Shown: piece by piece, positions 1-6,322 of the stretch | Layout of the letters: the number at the start of each line of letters is the position of its first letter | How positions within the stretch are numbered: the stretch's first letter is position 1 | Assembly: GCA_019419455.1 (NCBI GenBank) | Contig: DXZW01000036.1 | Location: forward strand, 4,719-12,242 | Length of the DNA: 7,524 nucleotides | Direction: 5' to 3' | Origin: Collinsella sp. | Lineage (GTDB): Bacteria; Actinomycetota; Coriobacteriia; Coriobacteriales; Coriobacteriaceae | Notes under the pieces: generated by a model | Seen by the model: the letters and a program-made list of their open reading frames with translations, nothing else | Databases searched by the model: none | Told to the model about the DNA's origin: nothing | Program-made: the position numbers and the translations under genes

Positions 1-180
1 CCTCGCGCTGCGGAGTGTTTTCAAAACCAAGCCCGGCCCCGGCCTGCGGTGACGTAGCTGGCAGTTCTTGGGCATCGCTTGCTGGCGGGGTTCCTTTGCT
101 GAAATGGACTTGGCCGAAAGGGCCGCTGGTCCCGGTCGCTGGTTCGCGCTTTGCGTGAACTCCGCGCTACTGTGGGTCAG
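1..180. other. Left-edge intergenic stretch with hairpins, no supported gene
   Basis: This stretch follows the stop codon of the DtxR-like gene and runs off the window. It is GC-rich and contains an 8-bp hairpin at 142-160 (loop TTT, one G-T pair), a short GGCC/GGCC hairpin at 112-124 and a GTTTTCAAAAC palindrome at 17-27. Several frames happen to be open: on the minus strand from 166 to the edge, and on the plus strand from 3 to 158. None has an ATG at its head with a ribosome binding site, so I do not call a gene. No T-run follows either hairpin, so neither is a clear terminator. It may be part of a dispersed intergenic repeat or the remains of a gene beyond the edge. Confidence 0.35.
142..160. 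repeat. 8-bp hairpin downstream of the DtxR-like gene
   Basis: Arms GTTCGCGC (142-149) and GCGTGAAC (153-160) flank a TTT loop. Read as plus-strand RNA the stem is continuous with one G-U pair; read as minus-strand RNA it has one A-C mismatch. It lies about 21 bp past the stop codon of the repressor gene. There is no following T-run in either direction, so its role as a terminator is doubtful. Confidence 0.4.
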
Positions 181-570
181 TTAGGCTTCTGTTGTTGGAC
201 CCGCTACATCTTCCCGTCCCAGCATCGACCTTAGCTTCTCGAAGCTCTCCTCGCTCAGGCAATGCTCCATGTGGCAGCCCTCTTGCGAGGCAACCTCGGG
301 CGCAACGCCGGCATCCTCTAGCAGCCCCACAAAAAAGCAATGGCGCTCCCACATTTGACGGGCAACCTCAAGACCGCGTTCCGTCAGATGCACATCGCGT
401 TTGCCCATCTCCACGTAGCCGTTGCTCTCCAGGGTCGCCATGGCCTTGGAGACGCTTGCCTTGGTCACACCCAAGTATTCGGCGACGTCGATTGAGCGTA
501 CCGTGCCTTGGTGCTGCGACAGCACGTAGATCGATTCGAGATAGTCTTCTCCGGATTCACGCAGGGCCAT
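181..570 (-). CDS. DtxR/MntR-family metal-dependent transcriptional repressor
   Basis: A 129-residue cytoplasmic DNA-binding regulator that should repress metal-uptake or related genes when bound to Mn2+ or Fe2+. Residues 1-65 form the winged helix-turn-helix (recognition region about 35-50, wing ending near KRDVHLTERG). Residues 66-115 form the metal-binding and dimerisation domain. The length is that of MntR-type proteins, without the SH3-like third domain of DtxR/IdeR. Aligned by eye to MntR, the ligand positions are D9, E12, H77, C99, E102 and H103. All are conserved except that the MntR glutamate at 99 is cysteine, as in the DtxR Cys-x-x-Glu-His motif. The ATG at 568-570 is supported by GAAAGG at 577-582, 6 nt upstream. 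It is a single gene with its own upstream region. Family is clear; which metal it senses cannot be read. Confidence 0.9.
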   Translation of the reverse strand: MALRESGEDYLESIYVLSQHQGTVRSIDVAEYLGVTKASVSKAMATLESNGYVEMGKRDVHLTERGLEVARQMWERHCFFVGLLEDAGVAPEVASQEGCHMEHCLSEESFEKLRSMLGREDVAGPTTEA

Positions 571-602
571 GGGCCGCCTTTCGCGATGGCTTCTAGTTAG
601 CC

Positions 603-675
603 TTTAGATACTTTTGCTTGATTTACTTTACCGCAAAAGTTGCCCATGTCTTACTACTTTGCCTAAAAGTTAGCC
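603..675 (-). promoter_or_regulatory. AT-rich regulatory region of the repressor gene with operator-like repeats
   Basis: Two similar elements, TACTTTACCGCAAAAGTT (624-641) and TACTTTGCCTAAAAGTT (655-671), start 31 bp apart, about three helical turns. Each has ACTTT/AAAGT arms, so each is a partial palindrome. A third, inverted copy of one half, ACTTTTGC (610-617), is a perfect inverted repeat with GCAAAAGT (633-640). The TTTGCCT at 658-664 resembles the left half of the known B. subtilis MntR box. The elements lie 40-100 bp before the start codon of the DtxR-like gene, where an autoregulatory operator would be expected. I found no convincing -10/-35 pair. Confidence 0.5.
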
Positions 676-699
676 GTGTTTCACAAAACGTGCGGGACG

Positions 700-735
700 A
701 AAACAAAATGGGGACGCTCCTCAAGGAGTGTCCCC
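700..735 (-). terminator. Intrinsic terminator of the ABC-F/HAD transcript
   Basis: Arms GGGGAC-g-CTCCT (710-721) and AGGAG-t-GTCCCC (724-735) form an 11-bp stem with one internal mismatch and a 2-nt loop (possibly opened to 4). On the minus strand the hairpin is followed by ATTTTGTTTTC (709-699), a T-rich tract suited to termination. It lies about 24 bp after the HAD stop codon and before the regulatory region of the repressor gene, so it separates the two transcripts. Confidence 0.85.
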
Positions 736-758
736 AGGTGCCGGGTACCGGCCCGCAG

Positions 759-1529
759 CTAGATCAGGCCAAAGTGCTTCGCGGCGTTGTAGATGCCGTC
801 ATCGTCTACGGCGGTCGTAACGTAGGTCGCTGCGGCCTTTACGGTCTCCTGCGCGTTGCCCATGGCCACGCTTGTGCCCACGGCCGAGAACATCGACAGG
901 TCGTTCTCGCCGTCGCCAAAGGCAATCGCCTCGCCCGCGTCGATGCCCAGGCGCTCCAGCGTCGCCGCCACGCCCAGGTCCTTGCCGCCGTTAGCGGGAA
1001 TAATGTCGCAGAACAGATCGCACCAGCGCGTAGTGAGCGAATGCGACACGGCGTCGGTCACGATATGCTCGTCGGCCGGGTCCACAAAGGCGCAGAACTG
1101 GTAGACCGGCGCATCAAAGGCATGCTCAAACGGCTCCTCATGGTAGACGATTCCCGCGTTGCTACCGGCCGTCACCACGCGCTCGGACAGGCGGTTCACA
1201 AACGAGTTCTCGCCCTGCATGCACAGCGAGTCGTAGCGCCCCTGTGCCACCTGGCCCACGATCACCGCAACGTCGTCCGGGTCAATCGGACAGCTGCGGT
1301 AGACGCCCTCGGCATCAAAACAGTGCTGGCCCGAAAGCGTAATGTACGCATCCCAGCCCAGGTCGAACAGCCAATCCGGCATCTGATAGGTCGGGCGACC
1401 CGTGGCGATCACGCACGCAATCCCCTGCTCGTGAAAGCTGTCGAGCACTTGCTGCGCCGACGCCGGAATCCGGTTGGTCTTAAAGCTCAGCAACGTGCCG
1501 TCGATATCGAAAAACGCGGCTCTGATCAT
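759..1529 (-). CDS. Cof-type HAD-IIB family hydrolase (sugar-phosphatase-like)
   Basis: A 256-residue soluble phosphatase of the haloacid dehalogenase superfamily, expected to remove phosphate from a small metabolite such as a sugar phosphate using Mg2+. All four HAD motifs are visible: DIDGT at 8-12 (D8 nucleophile, D10 general acid/base), T43 in ATGR, K183 in GGKD, and GDGEND at 205-210 with D206 and D210 for the metal. The stretch between about 85 and 180 is the C2-type cap that places it in the Cof/YidA branch. Length is normal for that branch. The ATG at 1527-1529 lies 6 bp after the stop of the ABC-F gene, and its GAGGAG binding site (1539-1544) is formed by the last codons of that gene, so the two are co-transcribed and probably translationally coupled. 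The substrate cannot be told from sequence. Confidence 0.92.
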   Translation of the reverse strand: MIRAAFFDIDGTLLSFKTNRIPASAQQVLDSFHEQGIACVIATGRPTYQMPDWLFDLGWDAYITLSGQHCFDAEGVYRSCPIDPDDVAVIVGQVAQGRYDSLCMQGENSFVNRLSERVVTAGSNAGIVYHEEPFEHAFDAPVYQFCAFVDPADEHIVTDAVSHSLTTRWCDLFCDIIPANGGKDLGVAATLERLGIDAGEAIAFGDGENDLSMFSAVGTSVAMGNAQETVKAAATYVTTAVDDDGIYNAAKHFGLI

Positions 1530-1535
1530 CCTCGT

Positions 1536-3395
1536 CTACTCCTCGCCCTCGAGCTTTTCGCTCGCCTCGAGCCACGCCATCTCCAGCTCGTCCATGGCGG
1601 CGTGGGCCTCGTCGATCTTTGCCTGCTGCTCGCCCAGCGCCGTGTAGTTGGTGGGATCGACCTGGGCCATCGCGGCCTCGGCCTCCTCCACGCGAGCGCG
1701 CTGCGTCTCCATCTTGCGCTCGAGCGAGCTCACCTCGCGGCGAAGCTTCTGACGCTCGGCGTTGGAAAGACCGTTGGGCTGCCCACTCGTCTTGGGCTTT
1801 TCGGCCGCAACCGCCGCGGCGCCGGTGTCGAACGTGCCGGTCTTGGCGCTCGGCGCGCCCACGGGCTCGCCCTCGGCGGTGGCGTTGCACAGGCGCAGAT
1901 ACTGGTCGACACCGCCAGGCATATGCGTCAGGTGGCCGTCGAGCAACGCCCACTGCTGGTCGGTCACGCGCTCCATGAGGAATCGGTCGTGCGTCACCAG
2001 GATCAGCGTGCCCGGCCAGCCGTCGAGCAGGTCCTCGACAATCGCGAGCATGTCGGTATCCAGATCGTTGCCGGGCTCGTCCAGGATAAGCACGTTGGGC
2101 TCGTCCAGGATCGTCAGCAGCAGCGACAGGCGACGGCGCTGGCCGCCCGAAAGGTCGCCGATGCGACTCCAGAGCTGCTGGGTCGTAAAGCCCAGGCGCT
2201 CGCAGAGCTTCTCGGGAGAGGTCTCCTTGCCGTCGATGACGTAGTACTTCTTATAGTTGCCGAGCACCTCGCGGATCGTGTCACCCATGTAGGGTTCGAG
2301 CTCCTCGAGCTGCTGCGACAGCACGCCAAAGCGCACTGTCTGGCCAATCTTCACGCGGCCGCGCGTGGGTGCAATCTTGCCCTGAATCACATCGAGCAAG
2401 GTCGACTTGCCGGCGCCGTTCTCGCCCAAAAGACCATAGCGGTCGCCCGCGCCGATAAGCCAGGTCACGTCGGAGAGCACCTGCTTGGGCGCGCCGTCGG
2501 TATCCGCATAGCCGGCGTCCACGTCGATCACGTCGATGACCTGCTTGCCTAGGCGGCTCACGGCGAGGCGCTTGAGCTCCAGCTCGTCGCGCACGGGCGG
2601 CACGTCGGCGATCAGCTCGCGAGCGGCATCCACGCGAAACTTGGGCTTGGTGGAACGGGCCTGGGCGCCACGGCTGAGCCACGCGAGCTCCTTGCGCGCC
2701 ATGTTGCGACGACGCTCCTCGGTGACGGCGGCCATGCGGTCGCGCTCCACGCGCTGCAGGATGTAGGCCGAGTAGCCGCCCTCGAAGGGGTCGACCTGGC
2801 CGTCGTGGACCTCCCACATACTGGTGCAGACCTCGTCCAAGAACCAGCGATCGTGCGTGACCACGAGCATGGCGCCCTGGCCGCGCTGCCAGCGGGCCTT
2901 TAAGTGACGCGCGAGCCAGTTGATGGTGCGCATGTCCAGGTGGTTAGTGGGCTCGTCGAGCATAAGCACGTCGTAGTCACCGATCAGCAGGCGCGCGAGG
3001 TCCACGCGACGGCGTTGGCCGCCCGAAAGCTCGCCCACCGTGCCCTCCCAGGGCACATCGCTAATGAGGCCGGCGAGGATCTGGCGCGTGCGGGGGCTCG
3101 ACGCCCACTCGTACTCGGGCGTGTCGCCCACAACGGCATGATGCACGGTGTCGGTATCGACAAGCTGGTCCTTTTGGCCGAGTAGACCGATCGTGGTGCC
3201 GCGCCGATGCGTCACGCGTCCGTCATCGGGCTCCAGCGTGCCCGCGAGTACACTCAGCAGCGTCGACTTGCCGTCGCCGTTTTTGCCGACAATACCAATG
3301 CGGTCGCCCTCGCCCACGCCGAGCGTTACGCTATCGAAAATATGCTTGGTGGGAAACTCTAGGCTGACGGAATCGCATCCCAAAAGAATCGCCAT
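1536..3395 (-). CDS. uup: ABC-F family ATPase, Uup-like
   Basis: A 619-residue soluble protein with two ABC ATPase domains and no membrane segments. Such proteins act on ribosomes or nucleic acid rather than in transport. Domain 1: Walker A GKNGDGKST (37-45), signature LSGGQ (123-127), Walker B ending D147-E148, switch H181. Linker about 215-265 with the ARKELAWLSRG-type stretch typical of the Uup/YdiF group. Domain 2: Walker A GENGAGKST (324-332), LSGGQ (415-419), D439-E440, switch H469. A low-complexity segment (about 505-545) leads to a charged coiled coil (about 550-619), the Uup-type C-terminal domain. The second site reads DEPGNDLD; E. coli Uup has DEPTNDLD and most ABC-F sites DEPTNHLD. 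I chose the ATG at 3395 because GAAGGAG (3404-3410) sits 8 nt upstream and the family's usual N-terminus starts there. A 52-codon upstream extension runs through a terminator and is rejected. First gene of a unit with the HAD phosphatase. Confidence 0.9.
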   Translation of the reverse strand: MAILLGCDSVSLEFPTKHIFDSVTLGVGEGDRIGIVGKNGDGKSTLLSVLAGTLEPDDGRVTHRRGTTIGLLGQKDQLVDTDTVHHAVVGDTPEYEWASSPRTRQILAGLISDVPWEGTVGELSGGQRRRVDLARLLIGDYDVLMLDEPTNHLDMRTINWLARHLKARWQRGQGAMLVVTHDRWFLDEVCTSMWEVHDGQVDPFEGGYSAYILQRVERDRMAAVTEERRRNMARKELAWLSRGAQARSTKPKFRVDAARELIADVPPVRDELELKRLAVSRLGKQVIDVIDVDAGYADTDGAPKQVLSDVTWLIGAGDRYGLLGENGAGKSTLLDVIQGKIAPTRGRVKIGQTVRFGVLSQQLEELEPYMGDTIREVLGNYKKYYVIDGKETSPEKLCERLGFTTQQLWSRIGDLSGGQRRRLSLLLTILDEPNVLILDEPGNDLDTDMLAIVEDLLDGWPGTLILVTHDRFLMERVTDQQWALLDGHLTHMPGGVDQYLRLCNATAEGEPVGAPSAKTGTFDTGAAAVAAEKPKTSGQPNGLSNAERQKLRREVSSLERKMETQRARVEEAEAAMAQVDPTNYTALGEQQAKIDEAHAAMDELEMAWLEASEKLEGEE

Positions 3396-3403
3396 ATGCC
3401 CTG

Positions 3404-3410
3404 CTCCTTC
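3404..3410 (-). promoter_or_regulatory. Ribosome binding site fixing the ABC-F start
   Basis: GAAGGAG on the minus strand, 8 nt before the ATG at 3395. It decides between this start and a longer frame that begins at 3551. A possible extended -10 (TGC-TATCAT, about 3431-3439) lies just upstream but has no good -35. Confidence 0.8.
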
Positions 3411-3455
3411 GTAGAAATTCAACGTTGTCCATGATAGCAGCGAGCCCCACCCCAA

Positions 3456-3490
3456 ACCACCACGAAGGTGCCTGTCCCCTTTGTGGTGGT
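3456..3490. repeat. Long intergenic hairpin before the ABC-F gene
   Basis: Arms ACCACCAC (3456-3463) and GTGGTGGT (3483-3490) are perfect. AAGG (3465-3468) and CCTT (3478-3481) extend the stem, with a G-U pair between them in plus-strand RNA and an A-C mismatch in minus-strand RNA. The 9-nt loop holds TGCCTGTCC. It lies between the pst terminator and the ABC-F start, about 60 bp upstream of that gene. It could be a dispersed hairpin repeat, a back-up terminator or a leader structure; the sequence does not decide. Confidence 0.65.
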
Positions 3491-3507
3491 CGGTCTGGCA
3501 GCGACAC

Positions 3508-3544
3508 AAAAAGGCGGGCCATCTCGCAAAAGAGATAACCCGCC
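3508..3544 (-). terminator. Intrinsic terminator of the pst operon
   Basis: Arms GGCGGG (3513-3518) with CCCGCC (3539-3544) and ATCTC (3521-3525) with GAGAT (3532-3536) form an 11-bp stem with a 2x2 internal mismatch and loop GCAAAA. On the minus strand it is followed at once by TTTTTGTGT (3512-3504). It lies about 56 bp after the pstB stop codon and ends the phosphate operon. Confidence 0.92.
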
Positions 3545-3600
3545 CCTCCAATCAGTCCCGTGGCAACCGTGGCCGCCGCGGGCCTCAAGCATGTCCCGGA

Positions 3601-4473
3601 CTAGGAGAACATGCCGGTGAGGTAATCATTCAGCCGCTGATCCTTGGGCCGTTGGAAAATCTCGTCAGTCTCATCGTACTCGACCATATCGCCCATGTAG
3701 AAGAACGCCGTGCGGTTGGACACACGCGAAGCTTGCTCCATGTTGTGCGTCACGATGACGATAGCGCGGTCGGCCACAATCGAAGACATGAGGTCCTCGA
3801 TCGCCAGCGTCGAGATGGGGTCGAGCGCCGAGCAGGGCTCGTCAAACAGGATTACGTCGGGGTTGAGCGCCAGCGTGCGCGCGATGCACAGACGCTGCTG
3901 TTGACCGCCCGAAAGCGCGTAGGCGCTCTTGTCGAGCTTGTCCTTTACCTCGTCCCACAGCGCCGCGCCGCGCAGACTCTCCTCGACCATGCGATCGAGC
4001 TCGTCGCGGTCGGTGATGCCGTGGCGCTTGGGCGCAAACGTGATGTTGTCGCGAATGGACTTGCGGAACGGATTGGGCTGTTGGAATACCATGCCAATGG
4101 AGCGACGCAGCTCGTAGGTGTTTTCGGTCTTGGTGTTCACGTTGCGCCCGCGATAGTTGATTTCGCCCTCCACGCGGCAGCCGCGAATCTCGCGATTCAT
4201 CAGGTTGAGGCTGCGCAGAAAGGTCGACTTACCGCAGCCCGAAGGCCCGATGAGCGCCGTGATCTCGCCCTTGTGAAAGTCGAGCGACGCGTCGTGCAGC
4301 GCATGGTGGTCGCCATAGTACACGTTGACGTCCTTGGTGGAGAGCATGACCTCGTCGCTCACGGCCTTGCCGCTCACGCGCACGCGCTTCTCGCTCTCCC
4401 CCACACTCGACAGAAAGTCCCGGGTGTCGGACGATGCCGCTTCGGTTGCGGGCGTTACACTCATCTCGCTCAT
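3601..4473 (-). CDS. pstB: Phosphate ABC transporter ATP-binding protein PstB
   Basis: A 290-residue cytoplasmic ATPase that drives phosphate import through the PstC-PstA channel. Visible motifs: Walker A GPSGCGKST (76-84), Q-loop FQQPNPF (Q131), signature LSGGQQQR (187-194), Walker B VILFDEP (207-213) continuing into the PstB-typical CSALDP, and switch H243 in VTHNM. The ATG at 4471-4473 overlaps the pstA stop in an ATGA arrangement, so translation is coupled. The protein is longer than the usual 250-260 residues because of about 42 extra N-terminal residues, rich in Ser, Glu and Val, before MLSTKDVNVYYG. An inner start at that Met (M43) has only a poorly spaced binding site, so I keep the coupled start. 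It is the last gene of the operon: the terminator follows directly and there is no phoU. Confidence 0.97.
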   Translation of the reverse strand: MSEMSVTPATEAASSDTRDFLSSVGESEKRVRVSGKAVSDEVMLSTKDVNVYYGDHHALHDASLDFHKGEITALIGPSGCGKSTFLRSLNLMNREIRGCRVEGEINYRGRNVNTKTENTYELRRSIGMVFQQPNPFRKSIRDNITFAPKRHGITDRDELDRMVEESLRGAALWDEVKDKLDKSAYALSGGQQQRLCIARTLALNPDVILFDEPCSALDPISTLAIEDLMSSIVADRAIVIVTHNMEQASRVSNRTAFFYMGDMVEYDETDEIFQRPKDQRLNDYLTGMFS

Positions 4474-5396
4474 TCGGCCGTCATCTTCCTTGCCAGTTGC
4501 TTGCCCACAATGCGGGCGATTACGTTAAACAGCAGCACGCAAATCATCAGCAGTGCCGCGGTGCCCCAGACGATCTGCTGGGCCCCGGGGCTGCCCTCGC
4601 CATAGATCTTGTAGATGTGCACGGCGAGCGACTCACCGGGGCGGAACACGTTCCAGGCGCAAGTGGGGCTCGACAGGTTAAAGCTCAAGAAGTTGAGGCG
4701 AACCGGCGAGCTCATGCCCGAGGTAAAGAGCAGCGCCGCGGCCTCGCCAAACACGCGGCCGGCCGAAAGCACGATGCCGGTCACGATGGCGGGCATGGCC
4801 TCGGGGATCAGGATGTGCAGCATGGCTTCCCAGCGAGTAAGGCCCATGGCCAGGCACGCATCGCGCTGGGCCTGCGGCACGTCCTCGAGCGCCTGTTGGA
4901 TCACGCGCACCAGGATGGGGATATTGAACATGGTGAGCGCGACGGCGCCGGAGATGATGGAGTACTTCCAGCCCAGCTGCACCGAGAACACCAGAAAACC
5001 GAACATGCCGACGACGATGGAAGGCAGCGAGGACAGCGTCTCGATGGCGGTGGAAGCGATGTCGCGGATGGGACCGTCCGGCGCGTACTCAACCAAAAAG
5101 ACCGCGCCGCCCAGGCTGATGGGCACCGAGATGATCAGGGTGATCAGCAGCAGATAGAACGAGTCGAACAGCTGGTAGAGTACGCCGCCCTGAGTTCCGT
5201 TGGCGCGCGACGGCTGCGTGAGGAAGCCCGGTTGGAACAGCGTCGAGATGCCCTCGAACAGGATATAGGCCACCATGGAGACGACGATGAGCATGACGAT
5301 GGCGATGATTGCCGTCAGCACGCCCGTGGCGATGCGATCCTGCTTTTGGACGCGCCCGAGTCTCGCCTCGTCGATATGGATGCGCGTGCTAGCCAC
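4470..5396 (-). CDS. pstA: Phosphate ABC transporter permease PstA
   Basis: A 308-residue inner-membrane permease that pairs with PstC to form the phosphate channel. Hydrophobic segments are seen at about 23-47, 76-103, 120-140, 146-165, 198-225 and 272-297, that is six, as the family has. The cytoplasmic coupling loop (EAA motif) is at about 176-202 (QRDACLAMGLTRWEAMLHIL then PEAMP), where PstB docks. The start is GTG at 5394-5396; there is no in-frame Met before residue 35, and an AAGGGGG/GAAGG-rich stretch precedes it. The gene overlaps the end of pstC by 8 bp and overlaps pstB by 4 bp. The GTG start inside an overlap suggests that PstA synthesis depends on translation of pstC. Confidence 0.96.
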   Translation of the reverse strand: MASTRIHIDEARLGRVQKQDRIATGVLTAIIAIVMLIVVSMVAYILFEGISTLFQPGFLTQPSRANGTQGGVLYQLFDSFYLLLITLIISVPISLGGAVFLVEYAPDGPIRDIASTAIETLSSLPSIVVGMFGFLVFSVQLGWKYSIISGAVALTMFNIPILVRVIQQALEDVPQAQRDACLAMGLTRWEAMLHILIPEAMPAIVTGIVLSAGRVFGEAAALLFTSGMSSPVRLNFLSFNLSSPTCAWNVFRPGESLAVHIYKIYGEGSPGAQQIVWGTAALLMICVLLFNVIARIVGKQLARKMTAE

Positions 5397-6297
5397 GAGC
5401 CTTCGCCCCCTTGCGGCCGATAATGTGGATGATCAGGATGAAGATGAGGCTCATACCCATCAGCAGCAGACCGAGCGCCCACAGAACATCGTCCTGGGCC
5501 GAACCCTCGGCATAGACCGCCATGGACGTGGTGAGCGTGGTGGTGATGGTCGAGGCCGGCGACAGCAGCGACGTCGGCATGGCCTCGATGCCGCCGATGA
5601 CCATGCGCACGGCGAGCGTCTCGCCAAAGGCGCGCGTCATGCCAAGGATGACCGCAGTCATGAGCGACGGCATGGCGGACTTGAGCACCACGTGCCAGAT
5701 GGTCTGCCAGCGGGTGTAGCCCAGCGCGAGCGAGCCCTGACGGTAGCCGTCGGGCACGGCGCGCAGGCCATCGACCGAAAGGGTGGTCATCGTCGGCAGG
5801 ATCATGACAGCCAGCACGATGGCGCCGGGCAGGATGCCCAGACCCGTGCTCACGTGGAAAACGGACTTCATAAGTCCGACGACCACGTGAAAGCCGATGA
5901 GGCCAAAGACGACCGAGGGAATGCCGGTCAAAAGCTCAATAAGCGGCTGAAAGACCTTGGAACCAAATTTGGGTTGGATCTCGACCGCAAAGATGGCGGA
6001 GCCGATGGCGATGGGCAGCGCGATGAGCGTGGAGAGCACCATAACCGCAAACGAGGTGACGATCAGGGGCAGGGCGCCGGTATAGGGCAGACCGTTTTCG
6101 GCTGTGTTGGCCAGGTCCCACTTGGTGCCGGTGAAGAACTCGACAACCGAAACGCCATCCTTGAGAAAAGCCGAGAGGCCCTTTTGGGCGACCATGAAGA
6201 TAAGCGCGGCAACGACAAGCGTCACGAGCGCTACGCACGCGCCCGTGACGCCCAGGCCCACGTTCTCAAGGTCGCGCTTTGGCAGTTGTTTTGCCAT
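5389..6297 (-). CDS. pstC: Phosphate ABC transporter permease PstC
   Basis: A 302-residue inner-membrane permease, partner of PstA. Hydrophobic segments at about 13-37, 76-104, 120-143, 151-173, 208-235 and 270-293 give the six-helix pattern. The EAA-type coupling loop is at about 184-210 (GYRQGSLALGYTRWQTIW), followed by TRAFGET (221-227), a stretch conserved in PstC. A periplasm-side loop at about 48-74 (FFTGTKWD) is also typical of PstC. The ATG at 6295-6297 has GAAAGG (6304-6309) 6 nt upstream. It starts 25 bp after the pstS stop codon, with no terminator between them, and overlaps pstA by 8 bp. Confidence 0.97.
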   Translation of the reverse strand: MAKQLPKRDLENVGLGVTGACVALVTLVVAALIFMVAQKGLSAFLKDGVSVVEFFTGTKWDLANTAENGLPYTGALPLIVTSFAVMVLSTLIALPIAIGSAIFAVEIQPKFGSKVFQPLIELLTGIPSVVFGLIGFHVVVGLMKSVFHVSTGLGILPGAIVLAVMILPTMTTLSVDGLRAVPDGYRQGSLALGYTRWQTIWHVVLKSAMPSLMTAVILGMTRAFGETLAVRMVIGGIEAMPTSLLSPASTITTTLTTSMAVYAEGSAQDDVLWALGLLLMGMSLIFILIIHIIGRKGAKARG

Positions 6298-6322
6298 TGC
6301 AAACCTTTCCGGGGGCGATTAC

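Noticed and set aside
192..596. Plus-strand open frame opposite the DtxR-like gene
   Set aside because: Antisense to a gene with conserved metal ligands and a good ribosome binding site; product is Arg/Pro/Ser-rich with no domain.
665..683. Classical DtxR/IdeR box around GTTAGCC
   Set aside because: The left half matches part of the DtxR consensus, but the right half does not form the required palindrome.
618..2552. Very long open frame on the plus strand opposite the HAD and ABC-F genes
   Set aside because: It is antisense to two genes with full catalytic motifs, is rich in Arg, His and Leu, and has no recognisable domain. Such frames arise from the biased third codon position of high-GC genes.
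3396..3588. Minus-strand coding upstream of the ABC-F ATG, as a longer ABC-F start or a small membrane-like protein
   Set aside because: Both readings run through the pst terminator and the long hairpin, lack a ribosome binding site, and the ATG at 3395 has a strong one.
3481..4605. Plus-strand open frame opposite pstB
   Set aside because: Mirror of the pstB codon pattern; it starts in the intergenic terminator region and has no domain.
4434..5423. Plus-strand open frame opposite pstA
   Set aside because: Composition dominated by His, Asp, Gln and Arg, the antisense image of a membrane protein; no ribosome binding site or domain.
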